A stretch of DNA of 64,000 nt from Streptomyces sp. WM4235 (GCF_001279725.1 NZ_LGDE01000013.1:1-64000); one strand, 5' to 3'. Positions 7,831 to 16,362 are shown, numbered from the stretch's first letter. Made by a program: numbers and translations. The notes: generated by a model not told the origin, from the letters alone.

Positions 7831-8358
7831 GTGGCCGAGAAGCTCTACGCCACCCTGAAGACGAACCACGGCGACATCGAGATCGAGCTGCTCCCGAACT
7901 TCGCCCCCAAGACCGTGCGGAACTTCGTGGAGCTCGCCACCGGCGCCCGCGAGTGGACGCGACCCACGGACGGGCAGAAGACCACGGACCCGCTGTACGA
8001 CGGCACGGTCTTCCACCGGATCATCAGCGGTTTCATGATCCAGGGTGGCGACCCGCTCGGCAACGGCACGGGCGGTCCGGGCTACCAGTTCGCGGACGAG
8101 TTCCACCCCGACCTGGCCTTCACCAAGCCGTACCTGGTCGCCATGGCCAACGCCGGGCCGGGGACCAACGGCTCGCAGTTCTTCATCACCGTCGCGCCGA
8201 CCGCCTGGCTGACCCGCAAGCACACCATCTTCGGCGAGGTCACCGGAAAGGCCGGCCAGAAGATCGTGGACGCCATCGCCGGACTGCCGACCAACCCGCG
8301 CACCGAGCGCCCGCTGGACGACGTGATCATCCAGTCGGTCGTGATCGAGAAGCGCTGA
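7831..8358 (+). CDS. Peptidyl-prolyl cis-trans isomerase, cyclophilin type
   Basis: Cytoplasmic cyclophilin of 175 residues that catalyses proline isomerisation in protein folding. GTG 7831 is chosen because GGAAGG lies 8 bases upstream and the product then begins with AEKLYATLKTNHGDIEIEL as in its relatives; the frame continues upstream to 7756. Signature segments are VFHRIISGFMIQGGDP (catalytic Arg), MANAGPGTNGSQFFIT and the KHTIFGEV loop. No signal sequence is present. It is divergent from the DUF5324 gene and upstream of the rhomboid gene on the same strand, 175 bases away. Confidence 0.93.
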   Translation: MAEKLYATLKTNHGDIEIELLPNFAPKTVRNFVELATGAREWTRPTDGQKTTDPLYDGTVFHRIISGFMIQGGDPLGNGTGGPGYQFADEFHPDLAFTKPYLVAMANAGPGTNGSQFFITVAPTAWLTRKHTIFGEVTGKAGQKIVDAIAGLPTNPRTERPLDDVIIQSVVIEKR

Positions 8359-8533
8359 CCCGACCGGGGAGACGCCCGACCGCGGCTCCGGGACCGGTCG
8401 GCCCCGGCCGGGAGCCGACGACCGCGGCCCCCGGGAACCTTTTCGCCCCGCCCGTCCGTCCTGGATACATACCTGGACACCTACCGGACCGGCGGGGTGG
8501 CACCATCCGCCTCGCCACCGATCGAGGGGACCG

Positions 8534-9415
8534 ATGGACACCGACCGTCTGCCGGGCTGTTACCGCCACCCGGACCGGGGCACGGGCATCAGCTGCACCC
8601 GCTGCGAGCGTCCGATCTGTCCCGAGTGCATGATCAGCGCCTCGGTGGGCTTCCAGTGCCCCGAATGCGTCCGGGAGGGCTCCGGCACGGGCCACCGTCC
8701 CACCGCGAACGCCCCGCGCACCATCGCCGGCGGCGTGGTCGCCGCCGACCCGCACCTCGTCACCAAGATCCTCATCGGCGTCAATGTCGCCCTGTTCTTC
8801 GCGACCCTCCTGGCGCCGGGGATCGTCCTCCCCCTGGAGCTGCTCGGCGGCTACGTCGACTATTGGGGCGGACCGCTCCACGGCGTCGCCGGCGGCGAGT
8901 ACCACCGCCTGCTGACCTCGGTGTTCCTGCACACCCAGTGGTGGCACATCATCGGCAACATGATCGCCCTGTGGGTGATCGGCGGTCCCCTGGAAGCGGC
9001 CCTGGGCCGGGCCCGCTACCTGACCCTCTACCTGCTGTCGGGCCTGGGCGGCAGCGCCCTCGTCTACCTGCTGACCGGGCCGTCCACCCAGACCCTCGGT
9101 GCGTCGGGCGCCATCTTCGGACTGCTCGGCGCCACCGTCGTGCTGGCGCGCCGGCTGCGCTACGAGATGCGTCCGGTCCTGATCATGGTCGGTCTGATGC
9201 TGTTGTTGACCTTCGTGCGGATCGGGGACGTCGAGGTGTCCTGGCAGGCCCACATCGGCGGCCTGGTCACCGGTGCGCTGGTGGCACTGGGGATGCTCCT
9301 GCCCGCCGCGGGCAGAAAGCGGGCGTTGATCCAGTGGGGGACGTGCGCGGCGGTGTTTCTCCTGGTCATGGGTGTGATCGTGGTCCGTACGGCCCAACTG
9401 ACCGCACTCACCTGA
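8534..9415 (+). CDS. Rhomboid family intramembrane serine protease with N-terminal zinc finger
   Basis: The 293-residue protein starts with a B-box-like zinc finger (C9, H12, C21, C24, C30, C33, C42 and C45). From residue 76 there is a six- or seven-helix rhomboid core. The active-site serine is in GASGAIFG (Ser191) and its partner histidine in AHIGG (His240). The conserved HxxxxHxxxNM element is present at 133-143. Rhomboids cut substrates within or near the membrane. The zinc finger plus rhomboid architecture is common in actinobacteria. The substrate is unknown. A DnaA-box cluster begins 16 bases after the stop. Confidence 0.93.
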   Translation: MDTDRLPGCYRHPDRGTGISCTRCERPICPECMISASVGFQCPECVREGSGTGHRPTANAPRTIAGGVVAADPHLVTKILIGVNVALFFATLLAPGIVLPLELLGGYVDYWGGPLHGVAGGEYHRLLTSVFLHTQWWHIIGNMIALWVIGGPLEAALGRARYLTLYLLSGLGGSALVYLLTGPSTQTLGASGAIFGLLGATVVLARRLRYEMRPVLIMVGLMLLLTFVRIGDVEVSWQAHIGGLVTGALVALGMLLPAAGRKRALIQWGTCAAVFLLVMGVIVVRTAQLTALT

Positions 9416-9430
9416 TCACACCGGCGTCAA

Positions 9431-9494
9431 CTCTCCACAGAGTTATCCACAGATCTTCTGTCTTTTCCTCAGGTGTGGATGACGCTGTGGATAA
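9431..9494. promoter_or_regulatory. Symmetric cluster of four DnaA-box-like sites
   Basis: Two perfect DnaA boxes, TTATCCACA, lie at 9443-9451 (plus) and 9486-9494 (minus). A one-mismatch box (TCATCCACA) lies at 9474-9482 on the minus strand, and a weaker match (CTCTCCACA) at 9431-9439 on the plus strand. Starts are spaced 12 bases within each pair, and the two pairs face each other across a 22-base pyrimidine-rich centre. No gene spans this region. Confidence 0.85.
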
Positions 9495-9579
9495 CTCATG
9501 GGGAGAGCTTCCCAGGGTGGTCCCGCTGCGCTAGTGCTGTGACCGGGCGAGCGGGACTACCCACACCGCGTGGGGAAGG

Positions 9580-9834
9580 CTACTTCCACTGCGTGGAGAC
9601 GCCGAACCCGGCCGCGATGAAGCCGAACCCGACCACGATGTTCCAATTGCCCAGCGACTCGATCGGCAGCTGGGTATCGGTCACGTAGAAGACGACGATC
9701 CAGGCCAGACCGATCAGGAAGAAGGCCAGCATGACCGGGGCCACCCAGCTCCGGTTCGTCAGCCTGATCGTCTGCGCCTGCCGCGTGGGCGGCGGGGTGT
9801 AGTCGTCCTTCTTGCGGATACGTGACTTCGGCAC
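9580..9834 (-). CDS. crgA: Cell division protein CrgA
   Basis: Small membrane protein of 84 residues. A basic cytoplasmic N-terminus ([15 protein letters not shown]) precedes two transmembrane helices (about 30-50 and 63-80) with the conserved NWN...[10 protein letters not shown] in the second half. CrgA in actinobacteria binds FtsZ and septal proteins and, in Streptomyces, restrains septation during aerial growth. GTG 9834 is preceded by AGGAGAG. It is divergent from the DUF881 gene, and its 3' end abuts the DnaA-box cluster. Confidence 0.96.
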   Translation of the reverse strand: MPKSRIRKKDDYTPPPTRQAQTIRLTNRSWVAPVMLAFFLIGLAWIVVFYVTDTQLPIESLGNWNIVVGFGFIAAGFGVSTQWK

Positions 9835-9925
9835 GAGGGGCTCTCCTGTCGATGCGCTGGGGACCTTGCCTGCCCCGGGCGTCCGTTAGCGTAGTGGACC
9901 TGTGGCGTTGAAGGAGAAGGCTACG

Positions 9926-10702
9926 TTGAGCAATTCCGACGACTCCTCCGCGGGTCCCCGTGGCCGGGCCAGGCCCGTCCGGTTGTTGACCGCTGCCGTT
10001 TTCGCCCTGGCCGGCCTCATCTTCGTCACCAGTTTCAACACGTCCAAGGGTACGAACATTCGCACGGACGGCTCACTCCTGAAGCTGTCCGACCTCATCC
10101 ACGAGCGCAGCCAGGACAACGCCGAGCTGGAGCGGACCACCGCGACCGTGCGCGACCAGGTGGACGCCCTCGCGGAGCGCGACGACGGGAGCACCAGGGC
10201 CGAGGACGCCAAGCTGGCCGCCCTGCGCACAGCCTCGGGCACCGAGGAGCTGTCCGGCAAGGGCCTGACGGTCACGCTCAACGACGCGCCGCCGAACGCC
10301 ACGGCCCGCATCCCCAACGTTCCCGAACCGCAGCCCAACGACCTCGTCATCCACCAGCAGGACCTCCAGGCCGTGGTGAACGCGCTGTGGCTCGGTGGCG
10401 CCCAGGGCATCGAGGTCATGGACCAGCGGTTGATCGCCACCAGCGCCGTGCGCTGCGTCGGCAACACGCTGATCCTCCAGGGCCGGGTCTACTCGCCCCC
10501 CTACAAGGTGTCGGCCGTCGGTGATCCGCGCGCGTTGCGCAAGGCCCTGGCCGCCTCGCCCGCCCTGCAGAACTACCAGCTGTACGTGAACGCGTACGGG
10601 CTCGGCTGGAAAGTGGAGGAGCACAAGGAGCTGACACTCCCCGCCTACTCCGGCACAGTGGACCTCCACTATGCGAAGCCCGTGGAGTCCGCCACGCCCT
10701 GA
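9926..10702 (+). CDS. DUF881 domain protein
   Basis: Membrane-anchored protein of about 258 residues. One N-terminal transmembrane helix (LLTAAVFALAGLIFVTSF) is followed by a coiled-coil region (LSDLIHERSQDNAELERTTATVRDQVDALAER) and the DUF881 core (VTLNDAPPNA ... QDLQAVVNALWLGGAQGIEVMDQRLI ... VGNTLILQGRVYSPPY). TTG 9926 is preferred since AAGGAGAAGG lies just upstream; GTG 9902 is an in-frame alternative. Family members sit beside crgA and division genes in actinobacteria, hinting at an envelope or division role. Its end overlaps the next sortase gene by 32 bases, so translation is probably coupled. Confidence 0.88.
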   Translation: MSNSDDSSAGPRGRARPVRLLTAAVFALAGLIFVTSFNTSKGTNIRTDGSLLKLSDLIHERSQDNAELERTTATVRDQVDALAERDDGSTRAEDAKLAALRTASGTEELSGKGLTVTLNDAPPNATARIPNVPEPQPNDLVIHQQDLQAVVNALWLGGAQGIEVMDQRLIATSAVRCVGNTLILQGRVYSPPYKVSAVGDPRALRKALAASPALQNYQLYVNAYGLGWKVEEHKELTLPAYSGTVDLHYAKPVESATP

Positions 10703-11441
10703 CGTCGTACTGCGGCTGCTGGTACGGACGTTCAGCGAGGTGTGTCTGACCGTCGGCACGGTGATCGTGTTGTTCGTCGCGTACGTGCTCCTGTGGACCG
10801 GGGTCAAGGCCGACCGGGCCATGGACGGGGAGATGGCCCGGATGCGCGACCGCTGGGCCGCGCCCGCCGCCCACGCACCGGCCCCCGCTCCGGTGCCGAC
10901 GACCGCCGCCCCGAGTCCCTCGACGGGTCCCTCGACACGGCCCTCGACACGGCCGGAACCGGCGCGGATCCCCGAGGGCCGGGCCTTCGCCGAGATGTAC
11001 GTGCCCCGCTTCGGTCGGGACTGGAACAAGCCCGTGCTGGAGGGCACCGGCACCGAGCTGCTCAAGAAGGGCCTCGGCCACTACCCGGGCAGCGGCCGGC
11101 TCGGCGAGACCGGGAACTTCGCGGTCGCCGGGCACCGGCGGACGTACGGGGACCCCTTCAAGGACATCCCCGAGCTGCGGCCGGGGGACAGCGTGATCCT
11201 CAAGGACGCGACGACCTGGTACACGTACACGGTCCGGGCCGCGCCGCTGCGCACCCTGCCCGACGAGACCGGCGTGGTCGACGCGGTGCCCGCGCGCTCC
11301 CCCTTCACCACCCCCGGCCGCTACCTGACCCTGACCACCTGCGATCCGGAATGGGGCCACAGCCACCGGCTGATCGTCTGGGCCGAACTCACGGGCACCC
11401 GGGGAGCCGCCGAGGGCGAACCCGAGGGTTTGTCGAGCTGA
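10671..11441 (+). CDS. Class E sortase (first of three)
   Basis: Membrane cysteine transpeptidase of 256 residues. An N-terminal transmembrane helix (about 25-44) is followed by a Pro/Thr/Ser linker (65-98) and the sortase barrel. Catalytic residues are His155 (VAGHRRTYG), Cys224 (TLTTCDPEW) and Arg233 (HRLIVW). Class E sortases of actinobacteria recognise LAxTG-type signals and attach surface proteins; no such substrate gene adjoins it. The gene overlaps the DUF881 gene and is followed within 80 bases by a small membrane protein, so it is part of a rightward operon. Confidence 0.92.
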   Translation: MRSPWSPPRPDVVLRLLVRTFSEVCLTVGTVIVLFVAYVLLWTGVKADRAMDGEMARMRDRWAAPAAHAPAPAPVPTTAAPSPSTGPSTRPSTRPEPARIPEGRAFAEMYVPRFGRDWNKPVLEGTGTELLKKGLGHYPGSGRLGETGNFAVAGHRRTYGDPFKDIPELRPGDSVILKDATTWYTYTVRAAPLRTLPDETGVVDAVPARSPFTTPGRYLTLTTCDPEWGHSHRLIVWAELTGTRGAAEGEPEGLSS

Positions 11442-11520
11442 CCCCTGTCGTCGGGCCGCTGCCTTTAGTCTGTTGCGGTACCGCCCCCGCGGTGCGTGGG
11501 ACGAAAGGGACGCGGACGGA

Positions 11521-11697
11521 ATGTACGGCTGGATCTGGCGGCACCTGCCCGGCAACGCGTGGGTCCGCGCGCTGATCTCTCTCGTACTGGTCCTCGCGGT
11601 GGTCTTCGTGCTCTTCCAGTACGTCTTCCCGTGGGCCGAGCCGCTCCTTCCGTTCAACGATGTGACGGTGGACGAGGGATCGGGAGCCACTCCGTGA
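11521..11697 (+). CDS. Small membrane protein, 58 residues
   Basis: ATG 11521 has AAAGGGA upstream; an in-frame start at 11473 is possible but unsupported. The product has a short cytoplasmic head (MYGWIWRHLPGNAWVR), one strong transmembrane helix (ALISLVLVLAVVFVLFQYVF) and an acidic tail (FNDVTVDEGSGATP). No family function is known to me. Its TGA overlaps the GTG of the following glutamine amidotransferase gene, so the two are translationally coupled. Confidence 0.8.
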   Translation: MYGWIWRHLPGNAWVRALISLVLVLAVVFVLFQYVFPWAEPLLPFNDVTVDEGSGATP

Positions 11698-12332
11698 GCG
11701 CGCGCATTCTGGTTGTCGACAACTACGACAGCTTTGTCTTCAATCTGGTCCAGTACCTCTACCAGCTCGGCGCCGAATGCGAGGTCCTGCGCAACGACGA
11801 GGTCGAGCTCGCGCACGCGCAGGACGGCTTCGACGGCGTGCTCCTGTCGCCCGGACCCGGCACCCCCGAGGAGGCCGGCGTCTGCGTGGACATGGTGCGG
11901 CACTGCGCGGAGACCGGTGTGCCGGTCTTCGGCGTCTGCCTCGGCATGCAGTCGATGGCCGTCGCCTACGGAGGGGTCGTGGGCCGCGCTCCCGAGCTGC
12001 TGCACGGCAAGACCTCGCCCGTGACGCACGAGGGGCTCGGGGTCTTCGAGGGACTGCCGTCGCCGTTCACCGCGACCCGCTACCACTCGCTCGCCGCCGA
12101 GCCGCTGACCCTGCCGGACGTGCTGGAGGTCACCGCGCGCACCGAGGACGGCATCATCATGGGGCTGCGGCACCGGGAGCACGACGTCGAGGGCGTGCAG
12201 TTCCACCCCGAGTCGGTGCTGACCGAGTGGGGCCACCGGATGCTCGCCAACTGGCTCGTGCGCTGCGGTGACACCGGGGCCGTCGGGCGTTCGGTGGGGC
12301 TGGCCCCGGTGGTGGGCAAGGCCGTCGCGTGA
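11694..12332 (+). CDS. Aminodeoxychorismate/anthranilate synthase component II
   Basis: Class I glutamine amidotransferase of 212 residues that supplies ammonia to a chorismate-using synthase (PabB or TrpE type). Catalytic residues are Cys82 (FGVCLGMQ), His171 and Glu173 (QFHPESVLTEWG). The start VVDNYDSFVFNLVQYL is typical of TrpG/PabA. GTG 11694 overlaps the preceding stop, and the stop overlaps the next sortase GTG. No synthase large subunit is in the window, so folate versus tryptophan use cannot be decided. Its position inside a sortase cluster is conserved in Streptomyces as I recall, but unexplained by metabolism. Confidence 0.93.
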   Translation: MSARILVVDNYDSFVFNLVQYLYQLGAECEVLRNDEVELAHAQDGFDGVLLSPGPGTPEEAGVCVDMVRHCAETGVPVFGVCLGMQSMAVAYGGVVGRAPELLHGKTSPVTHEGLGVFEGLPSPFTATRYHSLAAEPLTLPDVLEVTARTEDGIIMGLRHREHDVEGVQFHPESVLTEWGHRMLANWLVRCGDTGAVGRSVGLAPVVGKAVA

Positions 12333-13150
12333 CTGCGGTCGCGCCGTCCGTGCCCACGGAGGGACGGGCCGCGCGGCGCAGGGCGGCGCAGGAGGCCGCG
12401 AAGCGCTCCCACGCGCGGGGGCGCAGGCGGGGCGGGCGCCGGCGTCGGCCCCCACGCTCGGGCGGCCCGCTGGTGGTGCTCACCCGGGCGCTCGGGGAGC
12501 TGTTCATCACGACGGGCCTCGTGATGCTGCTGTTCGTCACCTACCAGCTCTGGTACACGAACCTGCTGGCGGAACGGGCGGTGGACGGAGCCGCCGGATC
12601 GCTGCGGCAGAACTGGGAACGCAACCCGGGCGCCGCCGCCGCGCCGCAGGTCGAGGCCTTCGAGCCGGGACAGGGGTTCGCGATCATGTACATCCCGAAG
12701 CTGGACGTGAAGGTGCCGGTGGCCGAGGGCATCAGCAAGCCCAAGGTGCTGGACAAGGGGCTGGTCGGGCACTACTCCGAAGGCTCCCTGAAGACGGCGA
12801 TGCCGGCGGACAAGCAGGGCAACTTCGCGGTGGCCGGACACCGGAACACCCACGGGGAGCCGTTCCGCTACATCAACAAGCTGGTGCCCGGCGACCCGAT
12901 CGTGGTGGAGACGCGGGACGCGTACTACACGTACGAGATGACCTCGGCGTTGGCGCAGACCTCGCCCGCGAACGTGTCGGTGATCAAGCCGGTGCCGGAG
13001 GGTTCCGGCTTCACGACCCCGGGCCGGTACCTCACACTGACGACCTGCACCCCCGAGTTCACCAGCACCTACCGGATGATCGTATGGGGCAGGATGGTCG
13101 AGGAACGCCCCCGCAGCCAGGGCGTTCCACCCGCGCTGAAGAGCCCGTGA
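12329..13150 (+). CDS. Class E sortase (second of three)
   Basis: Sortase of 273 residues. A very basic N-terminus (residues 12-43, many Arg) precedes one transmembrane helix (about 56-75). The catalytic triad is His171 (VAGHRNTHG), Cys240 (TLTTCTPEF) and Arg249 (YRMIVW). GTG 12329 overlaps the TGA of the amidotransferase gene by four bases. It is clearly a paralogue of the sortases at 10671 and 13268. The stop codon is part of a tandem decamer repeat that extends into the spacer. Confidence 0.92.
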   Translation: MTAVAPSVPTEGRAARRRAAQEAAKRSHARGRRRGGRRRRPPRSGGPLVVLTRALGELFITTGLVMLLFVTYQLWYTNLLAERAVDGAAGSLRQNWERNPGAAAAPQVEAFEPGQGFAIMYIPKLDVKVPVAEGISKPKVLDKGLVGHYSEGSLKTAMPADKQGNFAVAGHRNTHGEPFRYINKLVPGDPIVVETRDAYYTYEMTSALAQTSPANVSVIKPVPEGSGFTTPGRYLTLTTCTPEFTSTYRMIVWGRMVEERPRSQGVPPALKSP

Positions 13151-13180
13151 GAGCCCGTGAGAGTCCGTGAGAGCCCGTAA
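13141..13180. repeat. Four tandem 10-base repeats at a stop codon
   Basis: Four consecutive decamers, GAGCCCGTGA twice, then GAGTCCGTGA and GAGCCCGTAA, begin inside the last codons of the second sortase gene and continue into the spacer. The first copy supplies the TGA stop. The exact 10-base period suggests slipped-strand duplication. Confidence 0.8.
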
Positions 13181-13267
13181 CCAAGAGCCCCCGGAGAGCC
13201 GGCGGGGCCCGCGAGGGCCCGTGAAGAGCCGCCTGACCGCTCGTACGTCGTAGAGGACGAATCCGCA

Positions 13268-14005
13268 GTGTCTCGTGCCCGCCGTCGCCGTTCCGCACCG
13301 CCGAGCCGCAACCGCGGTGTGCTCGCCGGTTTCCTGAGCCTGCTGGGCGAACTCCTGATCACGGTCGGACTGGTCCTGGGCCTGTTCGTGGCCTACTCGC
13401 TGTGGTGGACGAACGTGCTCGCCGACCGGCACGCGTCGGCCAAGGGCGACGCCGTCCGCGAGCAGTGGCAGCGTTCGCCCGCTCCCTCCGACCAGAAGCC
13501 CGCCGCGCCGGGGGCGCTCGACACCCAGGGCGGCATCGGCTTCCTGCACGTGCCCGCGATGAAGAACGGCGAGGTGCTGGTCAAGCCGGGCATCGCCCCG
13601 GACGTCCTGAACGACGGGGTCGCCGGCTACTACACGGAGCCGGTCAAGTCCGCGCTGCCGTGGGACGCCAAGGGCAACTTCTCGCTGGCGGCGCACCGGG
13701 ACGGGCACGGCGCCAAGTTCCACAACATCGACAAGCTGCGCGACGGCGACGCGATCGTCTTCGAGACGCGCGACACCTGGTACGTGTACAAGGTCTTCGC
13801 GGAGCTGCGCCAGACCTCGAAGTACAACGTGGACGTGCTCAGCCCGATCCCGAAGGAGTCGGGCCGGACCGTCGCCGGCCGCTACATCACGCTCACCACC
13901 TGCACACCGGTGTACACCTCGAAGTACCGGTACATCGTCTGGGGCGAGTTGCAGCGGACCGAGAAGGTGGACGGCGACCGCACCCCGCCGGCGGAACTGC
14001 GCTGA
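13268..14005 (+). CDS. Class E sortase (third of three)
   Basis: Sortase of 245 residues starting at GTG 13268 after AGAGGACGAATCCGCA. The N-terminus is Arg-rich, then one transmembrane helix (about 24-47). Catalytic residues are His143 (AAHRDGHG), Cys212 (TLTTCTP) and Arg221 (YRYIVW). The barrel begins GGIGFLHVPAM. It follows the second sortase after 117 bases of repeat-rich spacer and ends before a strong terminator, making it the last gene of the cluster. Confidence 0.92.
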   Translation: MSRARRRRSAPPSRNRGVLAGFLSLLGELLITVGLVLGLFVAYSLWWTNVLADRHASAKGDAVREQWQRSPAPSDQKPAAPGALDTQGGIGFLHVPAMKNGEVLVKPGIAPDVLNDGVAGYYTEPVKSALPWDAKGNFSLAAHRDGHGAKFHNIDKLRDGDAIVFETRDTWYVYKVFAELRQTSKYNVDVLSPIPKESGRTVAGRYITLTTCTPVYTSKYRYIVWGELQRTEKVDGDRTPPAELR

Positions 14006-14101
14006 CGTTCCGCCCCGGCACCCCCGGACCCCCATCTCCCGGGATGCCCCCGGACGGCCCTGGAAGGGCCCTGTGGGCGCCCCTGGGGCGCAAGTGACGA
14101 A

Positions 14102-14140
14102 AGGCCCGGCCCCCTCCCGATGGGAGGGGGCCGGGCCCTT
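14102..14140. terminator. Bidirectional terminator between sortase and pknB
   Basis: A 16-bp perfect GC stem (arms 14104-14119 and 14123-14138) with a 3-base loop, flanked by A-rich and T-containing ends. It lies between the convergent third sortase gene and pknB. Confidence 0.9.
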
Positions 14141-14169
14141 CGAGTGTCGCCCCGGCGGGGCTGCGTCGA

Positions 14170-16209
14170 TCAGCGGCCGAGACCGCCGATGAAGCCCCCG
14201 TTGCCGCCGTTGTTACCGCCGTTGCCCCCGTTGCCCCCGCCGCCCTTGGGGAAGGTGCGGACGTTGATGACGGTGCCCGCCGGGACCTGGCTGCCGACGC
14301 CGGGGTTGGAGTCGAACACCACGGCGTCGTCCTCGGACGGACCGCTGAGGACCGCGCCGAAGGACAGGCCGACCCCCTGGAGGGTCTGCTTCGCCTGGCC
14401 CACGGTCTGGCCGGTCAGCGTCGGAACGGCGACCGGGGCCACCTGCTCCTTGGCGATGGTGATGTTGACCGTGGTGTCCTTGTCCAGGCTCTCGCCCGGC
14501 TTGTACTGCTGCTTGAAGACCGTCTTCGCCGGCGTGCCGGCGGGGGCGTCCTCCTCGGTGACGCTGCCCAGTTTCAGCTTGGCGTCCTGGAGGGCCTTCG
14601 CGGCCTGGGCCTGGTTCTTGCCGGCGAGGTCCGGGACCGTGGCCTTCGAGAACTCCTTGGCCACCGTCAGCGTGACCGTGGAACCCTTCTCGGCCTCGGT
14701 GCCCGACTTCGGGTCCTGATCGAGGACGATGCCCGCGGGCTGGTCGGACTCCACGGTCTTCTTCTGGACCTCGAAGCCCTTGGCCTTCAGGTCCGCCTCG
14801 GCCTTGTCGAACGCCAGGCGGCGCACGTCGATGACGGCCACCGGGGGCGCGCCCGAGGAGATCTTGACCGTGACGCTGCTGCCCTTGTCCACCTTGGTGT
14901 CGGCGGCCGGATCCTGCTCGCAGATCTTGCCCTTCGGCTGGTTGTCGCACTCCATCTCGCCGCCTTGGACCACCTGGAGGCCGATGTTCTTGCCCCGTTC
15001 CTGCGCCGCGACCAGGGTGTCGCCGATCAGCTTGGGCACGCTGGCCCGGTTGTCGGCGTTCCCGTCGAAGATGGTCCTGCCGATGAGGATGGCGCCGACC
15101 AGGACGAGGACGCCCGCCAGGACCAGCAGGACCGTCGAGGCGCGGCTCTTCTTCTGCGGCCGGCGGCCGTGACCCTGGTCGTAGCCGCCCTGGTCGCCGT
15201 ATCCGTAACCGCCGTCGCCCGAACCCGCCGGCGGCATCATCGAGGTCTGGCCGGAGTCCGCCGAGCGCAGGGCGGTGGTGGGCTGGTCGTAGCCCCCCTG
15301 GTGGCCGTAGCCGCCCTGGTCGGGGTAGCCGTAGCCGGCCGCGCCCATGGAGGCGGTCGCGGTGACGGGCTGGCCGTCGAGGCAGGCCTCGATGTCCGCC
15401 CGCATCTCGTCGGCGGACTGGTAGCGGTAGTCGGGGTCCTTGACCAGGGCCTTGAGGACGATGGCGTCCATCACGGGCGTGATCTCGGGGTCGAAGTTCG
15501 ACGGGGGCTGCGGCTCTTCCCGGACGTGCTGGTAGGCGACGGCCACGGGGGAGTCACCGACGAACGGGGGCCGGACGCAGAGCAGTTCGTACAGCAGGCA
15601 GCCGGCCGAGTAGAGGTCGGAGCGGGCGTCGACCTGCTCGCCCTTGGCCTGCTCCGGGGAGAGGTACTGGGCGGTGCCGATGACGGCGGCGGTCTGCGTC
15701 ATGGTCATGCCGGAGTCGCCCATGGCGCGGGCGATGCCGAAGTCCATGACCTTGACCTGGCCGGTGCGGGTCAGCATCACGTTCGCGGGCTTGATGTCGC
15801 GGTGCACGATGCCGGCGCGGTGGGAGTACTCCAGGGCCTGGAGGATGCCGATGCACATTTCGAGCGTGCGCTCGGGCAGCAGCTTGCGTCCGGAGTGCAG
15901 CAGCTCGCGCAGGGTGGATCCGTCGACGTACTCCATCACGATGTACGGGATGGAGATGTTGTCGACGTAGTCCTCGCCGGTGTCGTAGACGGCGACGATC
16001 GCCGGGTGGTTGAGCGACGCGGCGGACTGGGCCTCGCGGCGGAACCGGGCCTGGAAGGACGGGTCGCGGGCGAGGTCCGCTCGCAGGGTCTTCACGGCGA
16101 CGGTACGGCCGAGCCGGGTGTCGTGGCCGAGGTAGACCTCGGCCATGCCACCGCGGCCGAGCACGTGGCTCAGCTCGTACCGGCCGCCGAGGCGACGCGG
16201 CTCTTCCAT
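14170..16209 (-). CDS. pknB: PASTA-domain serine/threonine kinase PknB
   Basis: Membrane kinase of 679 residues. The kinase domain (11-275) has Lys40 (VAVKTLR), catalytic Asp138 (HRDIKPAN), DFG Asp156 and the activation loop TMTQTAAVIGTA. A Gly/Tyr/Gln-rich linker precedes one transmembrane helix (STVLLVLAGVLVLVGAILIG, about 362-381). Four PASTA repeats then lie outside the cell, and the protein ends in a Gly/Asn-rich tail. PASTA kinases bind peptidoglycan fragments and regulate growth and division. It is the last gene of fhaA-fhaB-pstP-rodA-pbpA-pknB. The 192-base gap before it carries a 15-base palindrome and may hold its own promoter. Confidence 0.97.
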   Translation of the reverse strand: MEEPRRLGGRYELSHVLGRGGMAEVYLGHDTRLGRTVAVKTLRADLARDPSFQARFRREAQSAASLNHPAIVAVYDTGEDYVDNISIPYIVMEYVDGSTLRELLHSGRKLLPERTLEMCIGILQALEYSHRAGIVHRDIKPANVMLTRTGQVKVMDFGIARAMGDSGMTMTQTAAVIGTAQYLSPEQAKGEQVDARSDLYSAGCLLYELLCVRPPFVGDSPVAVAYQHVREEPQPPSNFDPEITPVMDAIVLKALVKDPDYRYQSADEMRADIEACLDGQPVTATASMGAAGYGYPDQGGYGHQGGYDQPTTALRSADSGQTSMMPPAGSGDGGYGYGDQGGYDQGHGRRPQKKSRASTVLLVLAGVLVLVGAILIGRTIFDGNADNRASVPKLIGDTLVAAQERGKNIGLQVVQGGEMECDNQPKGKICEQDPAADTKVDKGSSVTVKISSGAPPVAVIDVRRLAFDKAEADLKAKGFEVQKKTVESDQPAGIVLDQDPKSGTEAEKGSTVTLTVAKEFSKATVPDLAGKNQAQAAKALQDAKLKLGSVTEEDAPAGTPAKTVFKQQYKPGESLDKDTTVNITIAKEQVAPVAVPTLTGQTVGQAKQTLQGVGLSFGAVLSGPSEDDAVVFDSNPGVGSQVPAGTVINVRTFPKGGGGNGGNGGNNGGNGGFIGGLGR

Positions 16210-16347
16210 AACTTGCAGCCCTCTCCGTCAGTCCCGACCGCACCGGTGTGTGGTCCGGCGGTGTGCTGTTCGCGCAAAGGCTACCGGCCGATCGTGGGTG
16301 ATCGGTTCGTGACCACAGGCTGATACCCGACCGGTACCGTACGCTCC

Positions 16348-16362
16348 GATCCGGACCGGATC
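16348..16362. promoter_or_regulatory. Palindrome upstream of pknB
   Basis: GATCCGGACCGGATC is a perfect palindrome with 7-base arms around one base, 139 bases before the pknB start in the only sizeable gap of the operon. A related GGTCCGGATCACC follows at once. It may be an operator or part of an RNA hairpin just after the pbpA stop. Confidence 0.4.
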
